A stretch of 64,000 bases of DNA from Hyphomicrobiales bacterium (GTDB lineage Bacteria > Pseudomonadota > Alphaproteobacteria > Rhizobiales > Beijerinckiaceae). Of this stretch, positions 35,911 through 46,600 are shown piece after piece. Location: assembly GCA_900473415.1 (NCBI GenBank), contig UCLR01000036.1:62001-126000 (forward strand). Reading direction: 5' to 3'. Made by a program: the position numbers and the translations under genes. The notes under the pieces are model-generated. The model saw only the letters and a list, made by a program, of their open reading frames with translations, was not told where the DNA came from and ran no database searches. Each line of letters begins with the position of its first letter. Position 1 is the first letter of the stretch.

Positions 35911-36288
35911 TCACGCCTCCTGAACCTGAAGGTTCCGCCCCCAGGCATCGAAGAACGCGCCCTTGTTTAAGGTGAGCCGGTCCTCGCGGAGCGCACTCTC
36001 CAGCTCACGCAGCCGGGTGCCGGCCAGTTCGTCCGGCACCAGCCCGCCGGCCTCGCGCGTCGGGAAGAAGGCGGCGCCGTCCCAGTTCACGCCGGCGCCG
36101 CGCAGCATCAGCACGATATCGCCCCAGTCGATCTCGTCGCCGACGACATGGACGAAGCTCGAGCGCAGCGGCTCGACCCGCGGCTCGGCGATCCTGACCA
36201 GCACGATCAGCGCGGTGAAGGGCCCCTTGCGGAACATCTTCCCGAGCCAGCGGTCGAAATCCGTCCCGAGGCCTCTAGAAGTCGACAC
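35911..36288 (-). CDS. Unknown protein, end of the sel operon
   Basis: This 125-residue protein starts at GTG 36288, overlapping the preceding gene by 14 bases. It has no signal peptide or TM helix. Segments such as FTALIVLVRIAEPRVEPLRS and DIVLMLRGAGVNWDGAAFFP suggest a compact alpha/beta fold. I do not recognise the family. Its overlap with the gene upstream, itself coupled to selB, argues for a role linked to selenoprotein synthesis or formate dehydrogenase, but nothing shows what that is. It ends 16 bases from the convergent selD stop. Confidence 0.65.
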   Translation of the reverse strand: MSTSRGLGTDFDRWLGKMFRKGPFTALIVLVRIAEPRVEPLRSSFVHVVGDEIDWGDIVLMLRGAGVNWDGAAFFPTREAGGLVPDELAGTRLRELESALREDRLTLNKGAFFDAWGRNLQVQEA

Positions 36289-36742
36289 GCGGCGTTTCCG
36301 GGATGTAGCGTTCGAACAGAGCGTAGAATTCCGTGCCGGTCTCGGCGCGATACCAGTCCTCGAACGTCCGCAGCGCCTCCTGCGAGGCCGTTCCGGGCGC
36401 TCCCTCGCTCTCGCCCATCTCGGCCTGCATCGCCGCGAAGACGGGCATCAGCCTGTCGAGCACCAGCTCCTGCCGCGGGCCGATCTCGTCCCAGCCGAGG
36501 GCATCCGCCACGACGGCGCGGGCACGCAAGCCAGCCTGCTCCGGCTCCTCGGCCTTGGTGATCGCCTTCGCAGCCGAGCGCACGAGGTTGAGCCGCCGGA
36601 AGGCGTTGGTGCGCTCGCGGGTCAGCTCCTCGATCCGCGCGGCTGCCTTTTGGCGATAGGTGTGCTCAGCCCGGCGCGCGGCTTCGGCCGCCTCCTCGAA
36701 GCGGGCGATCAGGTCGAGGCTGGGCGCATCACTTGTGATCAT
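36275..36742 (-). CDS. Unknown helical protein coupled to selB
   Basis: This 155-residue protein is largely alpha-helical and charged (LIARFEEAAEAARRAEHTYR, ARIEELTRERTNAFRRLNLV), with coiled-coil character in the first half. There is no export signal. ATG 36742 overlaps the TGA of selB as ATGA and has GGTGGAG just upstream. The frame begins 21 bases after the CCA end of tRNA-Sec. I do not recognise the family. Coupling to selB implies it is made with the Sec machinery; the next gene overlaps its stop. Confidence 0.7.
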   Translation of the reverse strand: MITSDAPSLDLIARFEEAAEAARRAEHTYRQKAAARIEELTRERTNAFRRLNLVRSAAKAITKAEEPEQAGLRARAVVADALGWDEIGPRQELVLDRLMPVFAAMQAEMGESEGAPGTASQEALRTFEDWYRAETGTEFYALFERYIPETPRVDF

Positions 36743-38781
36743 GGCTCCACCCGCTCGCGAACTGGCGGAAGAGAATGGGAGTCGAACCCACCAGAGACCG
36801 TCTGACGGCCCCTCCCGGATTTGAAGTCCGGACGCCCCACCGGGGACGCTTCTCCTCCATCGGGCGCCGCAGGCGGCGGCCCGAAGAGATCGAGCCGCTG
36901 CCGGTTGAGGCGCCTTAGATCGCCGCGGCGGATGGTGACGCCGTGGCGGTCGAAGAATTCGAGGATCTGGATCGCGACCTTGCGGCCGTTCTCCAGTTGG
37001 TCGCGGAACTGTGCCGCATTGAAGCCGGCGGCATCGCTAGCCGCGAGCGCGGCCGCGATCCCGACCATCTCGGAAACCGTATCGCGCAGGAAGAAGTGGT
37101 CAAGCGCGACCTCATGGACCTCGCCGCGCCGCCCGACGAGACGCATCAGCCGTCGGATATCCTCCTCGCGCCGGCCGAGCACCTGCCCGATGTCGCGCAC
37201 CCGCGGCGGCCGGAAGCGCTCTGTTCCTCCGATCAGCGGCGCGACGCGCTCCCACAGCGCCTCGTCCTCCGGCGTCAGCCTGATCTCGTGCTCCGGCCGC
37301 CTGATCCAGGAGCCGAGCACGACGAGTTCGCCCGCCTGCGCCAGCTCGGTCAGCGCGGCGCGGAACAACACGGCCGGCAGCCGCGGTTCGAGCGCGAGGC
37401 GCAGCCGCTCCAGCCCCATTCCCTGCTGGTCCGGATTCTCGGCGTGATAGGCCTTCAGCGTCTCGATGAGCGCCTGCGAGAAGCGCGCCCAGACCTCGGG
37501 CAGCATGGCGGCCGGGCCGATCCGCGTCAGCGACAGCCGCGCTGCCAGCGCCTCGGCTGCACGAGGCCCGAGCGCCCGGTCGCGGGCGAAGGCATCGAGC
37601 TCGGCATGATATGGTGGACCCGCGAGCAGCGCCCGAAGGGCCGCTTCATGGTCGTTCCTGGCGAGCGCCACAAGCTGGGCGTGGCGTTCCGGGCTGCGGC
37701 GCCGGCGTTCGGGCGCGCGCAGATCGATGAGGCGCCCGCCGCCGACGGTCCGTGAGGCGCTGATGTCGCGCAGGACGAAACGGTCGAGCGCCGCCGCGGC
37801 GAGAGGCGCCTCCAGCACGAGCTGGACGAAGCCGGTGGCGCCCGGGGCGATCTCCTCGCCGAGCAGGACGATGCGGGCGCCGACCTCGGCCGCGCCATGG
37901 TGGAGCCGCACTGGCTGCCACATCGTCAGCGACTTGCGCTCGGAGGCGAGCAGGGTGAGTTCCGCATCGATCCGCGTCGCCGGCGCATGGAGCGCGGGGG
38001 CCACCACCATATCGCCATGCTGGATCGCCTCTTTCGAAACGTCGGGCCCGGCGAGGTTAAGCGCGCAGCGGTCGCCGGCGCGGCCGCTTTCGGCAGGGCG
38101 GTTCTGTGCATGGATCGAGCGTACACGGGCGGCGATGCCGGAGGGCGATACGGTGACGCTGTCTCCGACCGCGACCGTGCCGGACAGCATCGTGCCGGTC
38201 ACCACCGTCCCGGCACCGGGCAGCGTGAAGCAGCGATCGACGGCCAGGCGGAAGCCGCCATCGTCGCGATGGGTGGAGGCGGCTGCGGCCCGCTCGCTCA
38301 GCAGCTCGGCCAGCGCCTCGATGCCGGCGCCGGTCACCGTCGAGACCGGGAGGATTGGCGCTTCCGCGAAGGGCGTTCCGGCCAGCAACACCTCGATTTC
38401 GGCGCGCGCTTCCCCCAGCCGAACCTCGTCGACGAGATCGGCTTTCGTCAGCGCCACCACGGCCTGCCCGATGCCGAGCAGGCGGGCGATGTCGACATGC
38501 TCCCGCGTCTGAGGCATCACCCCGTCGTCGGCCGCGACGACGAGCAGCAGCAGGTCGATCCCCGAGGCGCCGGCCAGCATCGTGTGGACGAGCTTTTCAT
38601 GGCCCGGCACGTCGATGAAGCCGACGATCCGCCCGTCGGGCTGCGGCCAATAGGCGAAGCCGAGCGCGATGGTGATACCGCGCGCCTTCTCCTCCTTGAG
38701 CCGGTCGGTGTCCACGCCGGTGAGCCGCCTGACCAGCGAGGTCTTGCCGTGGTCGATATGGCCGGCCGTGCCGATGATCAT
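36739..38781 (-). CDS. selB: Selenocysteine-specific elongation factor
   Basis: SelB is the GTPase that brings Sec-tRNA to in-frame UGA codons at a SECIS hairpin. The 680-residue protein has G1 ([13 protein letters not shown]) at the N-terminus, G3 (DVPGHEKLV) and G4 (TKAD), EF-Tu-like domains 2 and 3, and C-terminal winged-helix domains ([19 protein letters not shown]) that bind SECIS. Normal family length is about 610-640. The extra ~38 residues come from the tRNA-Sec gene, which has no in-frame stop. ATG 38781 overlaps the previous stop (ATGA), and its TGA overlaps the next ATG. The true C-terminus could be set by tRNA processing rather than by the stop. Confidence 0.95.
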   Translation of the reverse strand: MIIGTAGHIDHGKTSLVRRLTGVDTDRLKEEKARGITIALGFAYWPQPDGRIVGFIDVPGHEKLVHTMLAGASGIDLLLLVVAADDGVMPQTREHVDIARLLGIGQAVVALTKADLVDEVRLGEARAEIEVLLAGTPFAEAPILPVSTVTGAGIEALAELLSERAAAASTHRDDGGFRLAVDRCFTLPGAGTVVTGTMLSGTVAVGDSVTVSPSGIAARVRSIHAQNRPAESGRAGDRCALNLAGPDVSKEAIQHGDMVVAPALHAPATRIDAELTLLASERKSLTMWQPVRLHHGAAEVGARIVLLGEEIAPGATGFVQLVLEAPLAAAALDRFVLRDISASRTVGGGRLIDLRAPERRRRSPERHAQLVALARNDHEAALRALLAGPPYHAELDAFARDRALGPRAAEALAARLSLTRIGPAAMLPEVWARFSQALIETLKAYHAENPDQQGMGLERLRLALEPRLPAVLFRAALTELAQAGELVVLGSWIRRPEHEIRLTPEDEALWERVAPLIGGTERFRPPRVRDIGQVLGRREEDIRRLMRLVGRRGEVHEVALDHFFLRDTVSEMVGIAAALAASDAAGFNAAQFRDQLENGRKVAIQILEFFDRHGVTIRRGDLRRLNRQRLDLFGPPPAAPDGGEASPVGRPDFKSGRGRQTVSGGFDSHSLPPVRERVEP
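36763..36858 (-). tRNA. selC: Selenocysteine tRNA (anticodon UCA)
   Basis: The 96-base gene has the long tRNA-Sec form. The acceptor stem has 8 bp (GGAGGAGA with TCTCTTCC, one G:T). The D stem has 6 bp (CGTCCC with GGGGCG). The anticodon stem CCGGA/TCCGG holds the loop CTTCAAA with anticodon TCA. A long variable arm, GGTTCGACTCC in the T arm, and an encoded G-CCA 3' end complete it. The gene lies entirely inside the 3' end of selB, on the same strand and exactly in frame as 32 codons (SelB residues 642-673). Confidence 0.97.
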
Positions 38782-39521
38782 GGCGCAGCGCCTTCCGAGG
38801 CCGCGGCCCGGGCAGCCTTGATGAAGGGGGTGGCGAGCAGGCTGCCTTCTCGCTCGGCCTCGGTCAGCAGCGCCAGTGCCCGGTCTGCATCTTTCTCGAC
38901 GCCCTGTCCAAGCAGCGTCGCGGCGCCGAGCATCGCCTTGGCATCGGCATCGCCGGCTGCAACGCCTTTCTGCCACCACGCGGCCGCCTGTACGGCATCG
39001 CGCTCCACGCCGAGCGCATCGTGATGGATCATGCCGACCCGGGTCATGCTGGCGGCGATGCCGGCCTCAGCCGCCGCGCTCGCCCAGCGAAAGGCCTCAG
39101 GCCGATCGCCCTCGTTGCCGGTTTCGAGCAGCATCCAGGACAGCATGTCCTGCGCCGGCGCATCCCCCTGCTCGGCGGCCAGGCGATAGAGCCGGATCGC
39201 CTCGGCATCGCTCTGCGCGACGCCTTCGCCCTTGAAATGCAGCGCCGCGAGATTGCGCTGTCCGACCGGATCGCCGCTCTGGGCCGAAAGCGTCAGCCAG
39301 CGCAGCGCCAGCGCCGGATCGCGCGCGACGCCCAACCCCTCGGCAAAGCAGGCGCCGATATTGTTCTGCGCGCGGCCGACGCCCGAATGGGCGAGGGGCC
39401 CCCAGATCGCGAGTGCAGCCCGATAATCGCCGCGCTCGGCGGCCGCGGCGGCCTGGGCCATGGCCTCGGCGACGGGAGGCATGGGGCGGCCCTTCCCGCG
39501 CAGGCGGTCAAGCCAGCCCAT
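38778..39521 (-). CDS. Sel1-repeat (TPR-like) protein between selA and selB
   Basis: This 247-residue protein has about five Sel1-type helical repeats (for example [40 protein letters not shown] and [20 protein letters not shown]). It has no export signal, so it is probably cytoplasmic. Such repeats usually bind other proteins. It overlaps the selA end by 14 bases and the selB start by four (ATGA), so all three are translated together. A scaffolding role in Sec-tRNA handover is conceivable but is only inference. Confidence 0.85.
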   Translation of the reverse strand: MGWLDRLRGKGRPMPPVAEAMAQAAAAAERGDYRAALAIWGPLAHSGVGRAQNNIGACFAEGLGVARDPALALRWLTLSAQSGDPVGQRNLAALHFKGEGVAQSDAEAIRLYRLAAEQGDAPAQDMLSWMLLETGNEGDRPEAFRWASAAAEAGIAASMTRVGMIHHDALGVERDAVQAAAWWQKGVAAGDADAKAMLGAATLLGQGVEKDADRALALLTEAEREGSLLATPFIKAARAAASEGAAP

Positions 39522-40914
39522 CGCCCGCCTCCGGCTTCAGCAGGGGAAGCTGCCCGCCGAAGGCGGCCTCATGCTCGAGGCAGCGAAGGTCGAAGACCAG
39601 CGCGCCCTGCGCGATGCGCCCGATCACCGGCAGGGGCAAAGCGCGGAAGGCGGTTGCCAGACTTTCGACCGCCGCACCCGAGGCCTTGCTGGCCGGCTTC
39701 AATGCGAGCGCCGCGCTCGGCAGCGTTTCCAGAGGCAGCGCGCCCGAGCCGATCTGGCTAGCACAGTCGATGATCTCGACTGTCCAGCCGGAGCCGAGCG
39801 CCGAGGCGACTGTCGGCTGGAGGCGCTCCGCCAGGGCGCGCAGTTCGTCGGGCTTGCGCGTGAACAGCCGCAACGTCGGCAGCCGCTCCGCCAGCCGATC
39901 GGGATTGCGGTAGAGCCTGAGCGTCGCTTCGAGCGCGGCGAGCCTCAGCTTGTCGAGCCTGAGCGCCCGCTTCAGCGGGTTCTTCGCGAGCTTCGCGATA
40001 AGGTCCTTGCGTCCCGCGACGATGCCGGCCTGCGGCCCGCCGAGCAGCTTGTCGCCCGAAAAGGTGACGAGATCGGCGCCGCCCTTCAGCGCATCCTGCA
40101 CCGTCTTCTCGTGCCGTAGCCCCCAGCGGGCGAGGTCGATCAGCGTGCCGGAGCCGAGATCGTCGACGAAGGGTAGCTCGTGCTCGCGGGCGAGCTTGGC
40201 GAGCGCGGCCGGCTCCACCTCGGCGGTGAAGCCCTGCACCACGTAGTTCGAGGTGTGGACCTTCAGCAGCAGGCCGGTCTCAGGGCCGATCGCTTCGGCA
40301 TAGTCCTTGAGATGCGTGCGGTTGGTGGTGCCGACCTCGCGCAGGATCGCGCCTGCACGCGCCATGATATCCGGCATGCGGAAGGAGCCGCCGATCTCGA
40401 TCAACTCGCCGCGCGAGACGATGGCCTCGCGATCCTTGGCGAGCGTGTTGAGGGTAAGCAGCACGGCCGAGGCGTTGTTGTTGACCAGCACCGCGTCTTC
40501 CGCCCCGGTCAGCTCGCGGATCAGGTCGCGCACATGCGCGTCGCGCTCGCCGCGCTTGCCGGCCTCGATCTCGTATTCGAGGTTGGTCGGTGCGCGCATG
40601 GCGGTGACGACAGCCTGGATTGCCTCCTCCGCCAGCAGGGCGCGGCCGAGATTGGTGTGAAGCACCGTGCCGGTGAGGTTGATGACGGGGCGTTGCGAGG
40701 GGCGGTTCTGCTCTTCCAGCCAGTCGAGCGCCATGCGGGCGATCTGGTCGGCAGATGCGGAGGGCGGGCTGCCTGCTCCGCGCAGCTTGTCCAGAACCTG
40801 CCGCACGGCCTTGGTCGTCGCCGCCCGGCCGTGGCGGGCGATGGCGAGTTCGCCATCGGCGATGCGCAGCACGGTGTCGACCGATGGCGGGCGGAAGCGT
40901 TCGGGCTTGTTCAT
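39508..40914 (-). CDS. selA: L-seryl-tRNA(Sec) selenium transferase
   Basis: SelA converts Ser-tRNA-Sec to Sec-tRNA-Sec using selenophosphate; it is a PLP enzyme that forms a large ring. The 468-residue protein has the PLP-binding Lys in VTFSGDKLLGGPQAG near residue 290, NLTGTVLHTNLGRALL near 85, and LVNNNASAVLLTL near 145. The length matches E. coli SelA. ATG 40914 has GGGAG just upstream; the frame extends further back through a palindromic repeat and is not coding there. Confidence 0.97.
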   Translation of the reverse strand: MNKPERFRPPSVDTVLRIADGELAIARHGRAATTKAVRQVLDKLRGAGSPPSASADQIARMALDWLEEQNRPSQRPVINLTGTVLHTNLGRALLAEEAIQAVVTAMRAPTNLEYEIEAGKRGERDAHVRDLIRELTGAEDAVLVNNNASAVLLTLNTLAKDREAIVSRGELIEIGGSFRMPDIMARAGAILREVGTTNRTHLKDYAEAIGPETGLLLKVHTSNYVVQGFTAEVEPAALAKLAREHELPFVDDLGSGTLIDLARWGLRHEKTVQDALKGGADLVTFSGDKLLGGPQAGIVAGRKDLIAKLAKNPLKRALRLDKLRLAALEATLRLYRNPDRLAERLPTLRLFTRKPDELRALAERLQPTVASALGSGWTVEIIDCASQIGSGALPLETLPSAALALKPASKASGAAVESLATAFRALPLPVIGRIAQGALVFDLRCLEHEAAFGGQLPLLKPEAGDGLA

Positions 40915-40970
40915 CAGGCTCCCTCCGGGAGACGCTTGATTTCGCTGGTCGTCAGGCTCGGAAACACGGC

Positions 40971-41061
40971 CGTCATCCCGGGCTTGACCCGGGATCCATC
41001 GAAGGGCTGCGGAGCTCTGGGATGGATCCCGGATCTCCGCTTCGCTCCGCCCGGGATGACG
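40971..41061. repeat. Palindromic repeat, family B copy 3
   Basis: CGTCATCCCGGG at 40971 and CCCGGGATGACG at 41050 are perfect inverted ends. Inside, GGGATCCAT and ATGGATCCC form a second nested pair. It lies in the 174-base gap between fdhE and selA and may modulate read-through from the fdn genes into the sel genes. Confidence 0.8.
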
Positions 41062-41088
41062 CTGTGTTTCCATCGGAAAACGGCAAGT

Positions 41089-42009
41089 CTAGTAGCCCAA
41101 TAGAAACGGGTTCACCCCCGCCCGCCGCCAGCCGGCTTCGGTCACCAGTATATCGAGGCCGAGGCTCGCGACATCGTCGGCGATGGGCTCCAACTCCGGG
41201 TCCTTGCGCTGGTTCAGGATCTTCACATAGGTCCGGCACTCGTCGCAGGTCTCGGCCTTGATCGTGTCGGAGACGCCCTCGATCTCCTGATAGGCGATGC
41301 CTTTGGTCGAACCGCAGGAGACGCATTTTATCCGGACATGGTTCCATTGCGCCGCACAGAGCGAGCAATGGACGTAGCGCACGCCGTCAAGATCGACCGT
41401 GCCGACGACCGCGCTCGCCACCGGCGCGCCGCCGCAGCACGGGCAGACCCCGTCGGCTACGGGCTGCGGCAGCTGGGCGTCGAGTCGGGCCGTGCGCAGC
41501 GCCGCGACGACCTGCAGCGCCGCCGCCGCGAAGATGTGCTCCGCCACGGCCTCGACCGGCACCGCATCGCCCAGCACGGCGGCGAACATCGCGTGTCGGC
41601 TGTCTCCGTCTGCCGCCGCGGCGCGGGCGAGTGCCGCGCGCGCCAGCTCCGGCATCGCAACCGGCTCCATCAAGGCGATCAGCCGCGTGAAGGCAGCGTC
41701 CGTCGTGGCATCGTCGGCGAGATCCTCACGGGGCAGGGGCGGCATGGCATGGGCCGCGCGGCGTCGCTGCTCGTCGAGGGCGGGAATGGCGGGCTCGACG
41801 CTCTCTTGCGCCAGCTTGTCCTGCGCCTGCGCGAGCGCGGCCAGGAAACGCAGATAGGGCTCGAGCTGGTGGCCGGGCGCCAGCGTGGTGAAGCGCATGG
41901 CGCGCAGGCCGAAGAGTGTTCGCGGCGCGGGGAGGCGGACGAAGGGCGGCTTGTCGCGCTCGGCGATGCCGACTTCCTCGAAGGCGGCAAAGCCCTGGTC
42001 GTCACTCAT
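41089..42009 (-). CDS. fdhE: Formate dehydrogenase accessory protein FdhE
   Basis: FdhE is needed for maturation of respiratory formate dehydrogenases in the cytoplasm before Tat export. The 306-residue protein has the family's four CXXC pairs in a rubredoxin-like C-terminal region: CPCCGG near residue 190, CSLCAAQW, CVSCGS and CDECRTY. AAGGA lies upstream of ATG 42009. It follows fdnI on the same strand. Confidence 0.95.
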   Translation of the reverse strand: MSDDQGFAAFEEVGIAERDKPPFVRLPAPRTLFGLRAMRFTTLAPGHQLEPYLRFLAALAQAQDKLAQESVEPAIPALDEQRRRAAHAMPPLPREDLADDATTDAAFTRLIALMEPVAMPELARAALARAAAADGDSRHAMFAAVLGDAVPVEAVAEHIFAAAALQVVAALRTARLDAQLPQPVADGVCPCCGGAPVASAVVGTVDLDGVRYVHCSLCAAQWNHVRIKCVSCGSTKGIAYQEIEGVSDTIKAETCDECRTYVKILNQRKDPELEPIADDVASLGLDILVTEAGWRRAGVNPFLLGY

Positions 42010-42082
42010 CAGGCATCAATCCTTCCGAACCGCACGGGTCACGTCGGGAAGCGAAGCGGCCGGGGTCGCCTCGCGATGGATT

Positions 42083-42778
42083 TCATTCGGCCGGCCGGCT
42101 GAAGCCATGGCCGGGCGGCGTCTGACGCTCGTCGATCACGCCCTCGCGCGCCTCCTTGCGCAGCCAGAGGCGGTGGTGGCGATAGGCCCAGCCGCCGGTG
42201 ACCTTGCCCTCGGTCATCGCGCTGATCGTGCCACGCACATAGAAGCCGGCATAGATGTGCACGATCACCACGAGCAGCATCGCCACCGCGGCCAGCGCAT
42301 GCACGATATGGCCGAAGCGCTGCTGCTCGATGGTGAAGGTTCCGCCGAAATATTCGAACCAGATCATGATCCCGCTGGCGAAGAGGATGATGATCAGCAG
42401 GGCCATCATCCAGAAGACCAGCTTCTGACCGCCATTGTATTTGCCCACCTCGGGCAGCCGCTCGTCATGGCCGGACATGGCGTCGCCGACATGGCGGATC
42501 CATTGCGTATCCGTCCTGGTCCAAAAATTGTGCCGGACCATCTGGATGAAGAGGACGGCGAAGCTCGCCAGCAGCACGACGCCGATCCAGGGATGGATCA
42601 TGCGGGCGTTCGAGCCGCTGCCGAAGAGGCTGCTCAGGAAGAACAGCGTGGGGTGGAACAGCGCGGCGCCGCTGATCGCGAGCAGGATCAGCGAGATCGC
42701 GGTGATCCAGTGGTTGACGCGCACGCGGCCGGGATAGCGGTCGACGGTGGTGCGCGTTTCTTCACGCCTGACGGCCAC
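42083..42778 (-). CDS. fdnI: Formate dehydrogenase cytochrome b556 (gamma) subunit
   Basis: FdnI anchors the enzyme in the inner membrane and passes electrons to quinone through two b haems. The 231-residue protein has four TM helices. Candidate haem-ligand His residues are in [54 protein letters not shown] and nearby. It starts 17 bases inside the end of fdnH, showing coupling. Confidence 0.94.
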   Translation of the reverse strand: MAVRREETRTTVDRYPGRVRVNHWITAISLILLAISGAALFHPTLFFLSSLFGSGSNARMIHPWIGVVLLASFAVLFIQMVRHNFWTRTDTQWIRHVGDAMSGHDERLPEVGKYNGGQKLVFWMMALLIIILFASGIMIWFEYFGGTFTIEQQRFGHIVHALAAVAMLLVVIVHIYAGFYVRGTISAMTEGKVTGGWAYRHHRLWLRKEAREGVIDERQTPPGHGFSRPAE

Positions 42779-43682
42779 GGGCGGCCTCCTCGTCGATCAC
42801 ATGCTCGGCCTCGCGATCCTCCGCGCGGCTGACGTCGTTGCGCCGCGCCACCGTCGCGTGGACGAAGGCGAAGGCGGCGGCGAAGCCCACCGCGGCGAGG
42901 CCGGCATATTTGGTGACCCCCTTCCAGAGCTCGACCACCGGGCTGATGCGCGGGTTCTGCGGCAGCCCGGCATAGAGCTGCGGCTGGTCGGCATGATGCA
43001 GCACATACATCACATGCGTGCCGCCGACGCCGGGCGGGTCATAAATGCCGGCGTTCTGGAAACCGCGCGATTTCAGGTCGGTGATGCGCGTCCGGGCATG
43101 GTCCAGCATGGCCTGCTTGGTGCCGAAGACGATCGCGCCGGTCGGGCAGGCCTTGGCGCAGGCCGGAGCCTGTCCGACGGCGACCCGGTCCGAGCAGAGC
43201 GTGCACTTATAGGCCTTGTGATCGGCCTGGTTGATGCGCGGGATGTTGAAGGGACAGCCCTTCACGCAATAGCCGCAGCCGATGCAGTTCTCGGAGATGA
43301 AATCGACGATGCCGTTGTTGTACTGCACGATCGCGCCGGGGGAGGGGCAGGCCTTGAGGCAGCCCGGATCGGCGCAGTGCATGCAGCCGTCCTTGCGGAT
43401 CAGCCATTCGAGATTGCCGCTCTGCGGGTTCTCCCATTCGGTGAACCGCATCACCGTCCAGCTATGCGGGGTCAGGTCATGCGGGTTGTCGAAGACGCCG
43501 GTGTTGAAGCCGATCTCCTCGCGCAGATCGTTCCACTGCAGGCAGGCCGCCTGGCATGCCTTGCAGCCGATGCATTTCGAGACGTCGATGAGCTTGGCCA
43601 CCTCGAAGTCGTGGCGCACATCCGGCGGCCGGAAATTCGTGGCCGAGATGCGGGCGAAGTCCTGACTTTGCAATCCTGCCAT
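42762..43682 (-). CDS. fdnH: Formate dehydrogenase iron-sulfur (beta) subunit
   Basis: FdnH carries electrons from the active-site subunit to the cytochrome. The 306-residue protein has four ferredoxin-type cluster motifs in order: [41 protein letters not shown] and CTLCSDRV with CAKACP. A single TM helix near the C-terminus ([20 protein letters not shown]) holds it in the membrane. It begins ten bases after the fdnG stop and ends inside fdnI. Confidence 0.96.
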   Translation of the reverse strand: MAGLQSQDFARISATNFRPPDVRHDFEVAKLIDVSKCIGCKACQAACLQWNDLREEIGFNTGVFDNPHDLTPHSWTVMRFTEWENPQSGNLEWLIRKDGCMHCADPGCLKACPSPGAIVQYNNGIVDFISENCIGCGYCVKGCPFNIPRINQADHKAYKCTLCSDRVAVGQAPACAKACPTGAIVFGTKQAMLDHARTRITDLKSRGFQNAGIYDPPGVGGTHVMYVLHHADQPQLYAGLPQNPRISPVVELWKGVTKYAGLAAVGFAAAFAFVHATVARRNDVSRAEDREAEHVIDEEAARGRQA

Positions 43683-43692
43683 CGGACCCTCC

Positions 43693-46600
43693 CTAGCTCA
43701 CGGCCGGGCCGTTGGACGGCTCGACATTCACCAGGAACGCCTTGAACTCGGGCGTCTCGATGTTGGCGTCGCCGACAACCGGGGTGAGGCTGTTGGGGCC
43801 GAAGCCCTTCCTGGCCGCACCGGTGAAGCCCCAGTGGAGCGGGATGCCGACCACATGGACGGTCTTGCCGTCACATTTGAGCGGCTTGATGCGCTTGGTC
43901 ACCACGGCCTTGGCATAGACCGAGCCGCGGTTGGAAGAGACCTTCACCCAGCCTCCCTTCTGGATGTTCTTCTCCGCCGCCAGTTGCTCGCTGATCTCCA
44001 CGAAGAACTCCGGCTGCAGCACCGCATTGGTATGGGAGTGCTTCGTCCAGAAGTGGAAATGCTCGGTCAGGCGGTAGGACGTCGCCGCATAGGGGAACTT
44101 GTCCGAGGTCCCCAGCGCCGCGAGATCGGCCGGGAAGATGCGCGCGGCCGGGTTGCCGCGGATCTTCGGGGCCATCACGTTCGTGACCGGGCTCTCGAAC
44201 GGCTCGTAATGGGCCGGGAATGGGCCGTCCTTCATCATGCCACGGGCGAACAGGCGCGCCGTTCCCTCGGGATTCATGATGAACGGGCCGACATCCTGCG
44301 GCTTGGCGTTGGGCGCGATGTCCGGCACGTCGAAGCCGGTCCAGGCCGTGCCGTTCCATTCGATCAGCTTGCGGCTGGGGTCCCAGGGCTTGCCGTCGAT
44401 ATCGGCCGAGGCGCGGTTGTAGAGGATGCGCCGGTTGGCCGGCCAGGCGAAGGCCCAGTTCGAATAGGCGCCCGTGTTGGCCGGATCGCTGGTGTCGCGA
44501 CGGGCCATCATGTTGCCCCTCTCGGTCCAGCTGCCGGAGTAGATCCAGCAGCCGCAGGCGGTAGAGCCGTCGTCGCGCAGCTGGCCGAAGGTGTCGATCT
44601 GCTTGCCCTTCTCCAGCAGCATCTTGCTCGGGTCGACCGGGTCCGTGACGGTCGAGACGACGTAGCCGTTCATCTCCTTAGCCATCTCGTCCGGCTGCGG
44701 ATCATCCGCAAGGCGATAGGGCCAGTGGAGATTGACGATCGGGTCCGGGAAGGCCCCGCCCTCCTTCTCGTAGAGGGCGCGCAGGCGCTGGAAGAGCTGC
44801 GCCATGATCCAGGTGTCGGCCTTCGCCTCGCCCGGAGGCTCCTGTCCCGGCCAGTGCCATTGCAGCCAGCGGCCGGAATTGACCAGCGAGCCCTCGTCCT
44901 CCGCGAAGCAGGTGGTCGGAAGCTCGAACACCTCGGTCTGGATCGACTCGGGCTTGACGTCGTTGTGGACGCCCTCGTCCTTCCAGAACCGCGCGGTCTC
45001 CGTCTGCAGCGGGTCCATCGAGACCAGGAACTTCAGCTTCGACAGCGCCTGCGTGACCTTGCCGCGGTTCGACAGGGAGAGCAGTGGGTTGAAGCCCTGG
45101 CAGAAGTAGCCGTTGACCTTGCCCTGATACATCATGTCGAAGTAGCGCAGCATGTCGTAGCCGGGCACGTCGAGCTTGGGCAGCCACTGATAGGCGAAGT
45201 CGTTCTCAGGCGTCGCAGCCTTGCCCCACATCGACTTCAGGAAGCTCACCATGAACTTCTTGTAGTTCTGCCAGTAGCTCATCTGGTTCGGACGCAGCGG
45301 CTTGAAGCCGCGCGTCGACATGTAGGTCGCGAAATCGACCTCCTTGTCGGTCCCCAGCGTGAGATATCCGGGCAGCAGGTTCGACATCAGGCCGATATCG
45401 GTCAGTCCCTGGATGTTGGAGTGCCCGCGTAGCGCGTTCATGCCGCCGCCGCGCACGCCGATATTGCCGAGCAGCAGCTGCAGCATCGCCATGGCGCGGA
45501 TGTTCTGCGAGCCCTTGGAGTGCTGCGTCCAGCCGAGCGCGTACATCGACGTCATCGTCTTGTCGCGCGCGGAGCACTCCGCGATCATCTTGCAGATCGT
45601 CAGGTACTTGTCCTTCGGCGTGCCGCAGATGCGCTCGACCATCTCCGGCGTGTAGGCTGCGATGTGCTGCTTCAGGAGCTGGTAGACGCAGCGCGGATGC
45701 TGCAGCGTCTCGTCGACCTGGACGTAGCCGTCCGCGCCGAGCTCGTACTCCCAGGTCGAGCGGTCGTAGTCGCGCTTGGCCTCGTCATAGCCGGTGAACA
45801 GGCCGTCCTGGTAGCCGAAACCCTCCTTCACGATATAGGGCGCGTTGGTGAAGAGGCGGACGTAGTCGTGCTGCACCTTGTCGTTCTCGATGCAGTACCG
45901 GATCACCCCGAGCAGGAATGCGATATCGGTGCCCTGCCGGATCGGCGCGTAGAAATCCGAGACCGAGGCCGTGCGCGTGAAGCGCGGGTCGACGACGATC
46001 AGCTTGGCGCCACGCTGGGCCTTCGCCTCCGTGACCCATTTGAAGCCGCACGGATGAGCCTCGGCAGCGTTGCCGCCCATGACGACGATGAGGTCGGTGT
46101 TCTTGATGTCCGTCCAGGAGTTGGTCATCGCACCGCGACCGAATGTTGGGGCCAGACTGGCCACCGTCGGTCCGTGTCAAACACGCGCCTGGTTGTCGAA
46201 CGCCAATATCCCGGTGCTTCGCACGACCTTGTAGGTCAGGAATGCGGTCTCGTTGGTGGTCGCCGATGCGGCCAGGAAGCCTGTAGTCAGCCAGCGGTTG
46301 ACCGTCGTGCCGTCCTGGTTCGTCGCGACGAAGTTCTTGTCGCGGTCGTCCTTCATCAGCCGCGCGATGCGGTCGAGCGCCTCGTCCCAACTGATCTGCC
46401 GGAATGCCTTCTCGCCGGGGCCGCGATACTGCGGAACCTTGGTGCGCGTCTCGGAATGGACGAAATCGAGAAGGGCGGACCCCTTCGGGCAGAGCGTGCC
46501 GCGGTTGGTCGGGTGGTCCGGATCGCCCTCGATATGCACGACCGCCGGGTGGGCGTTCTTCGACTTGTCGCCGAGGCTGTACATGATCACGCCGCAGGCG

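Noticed and set aside
36763..36858. Treating SelB residues 642-673 as a conserved protein domain
   Set aside because: They are the translation of tRNA-Sec; any similarity among SelB proteins here reflects the tRNA sequence.
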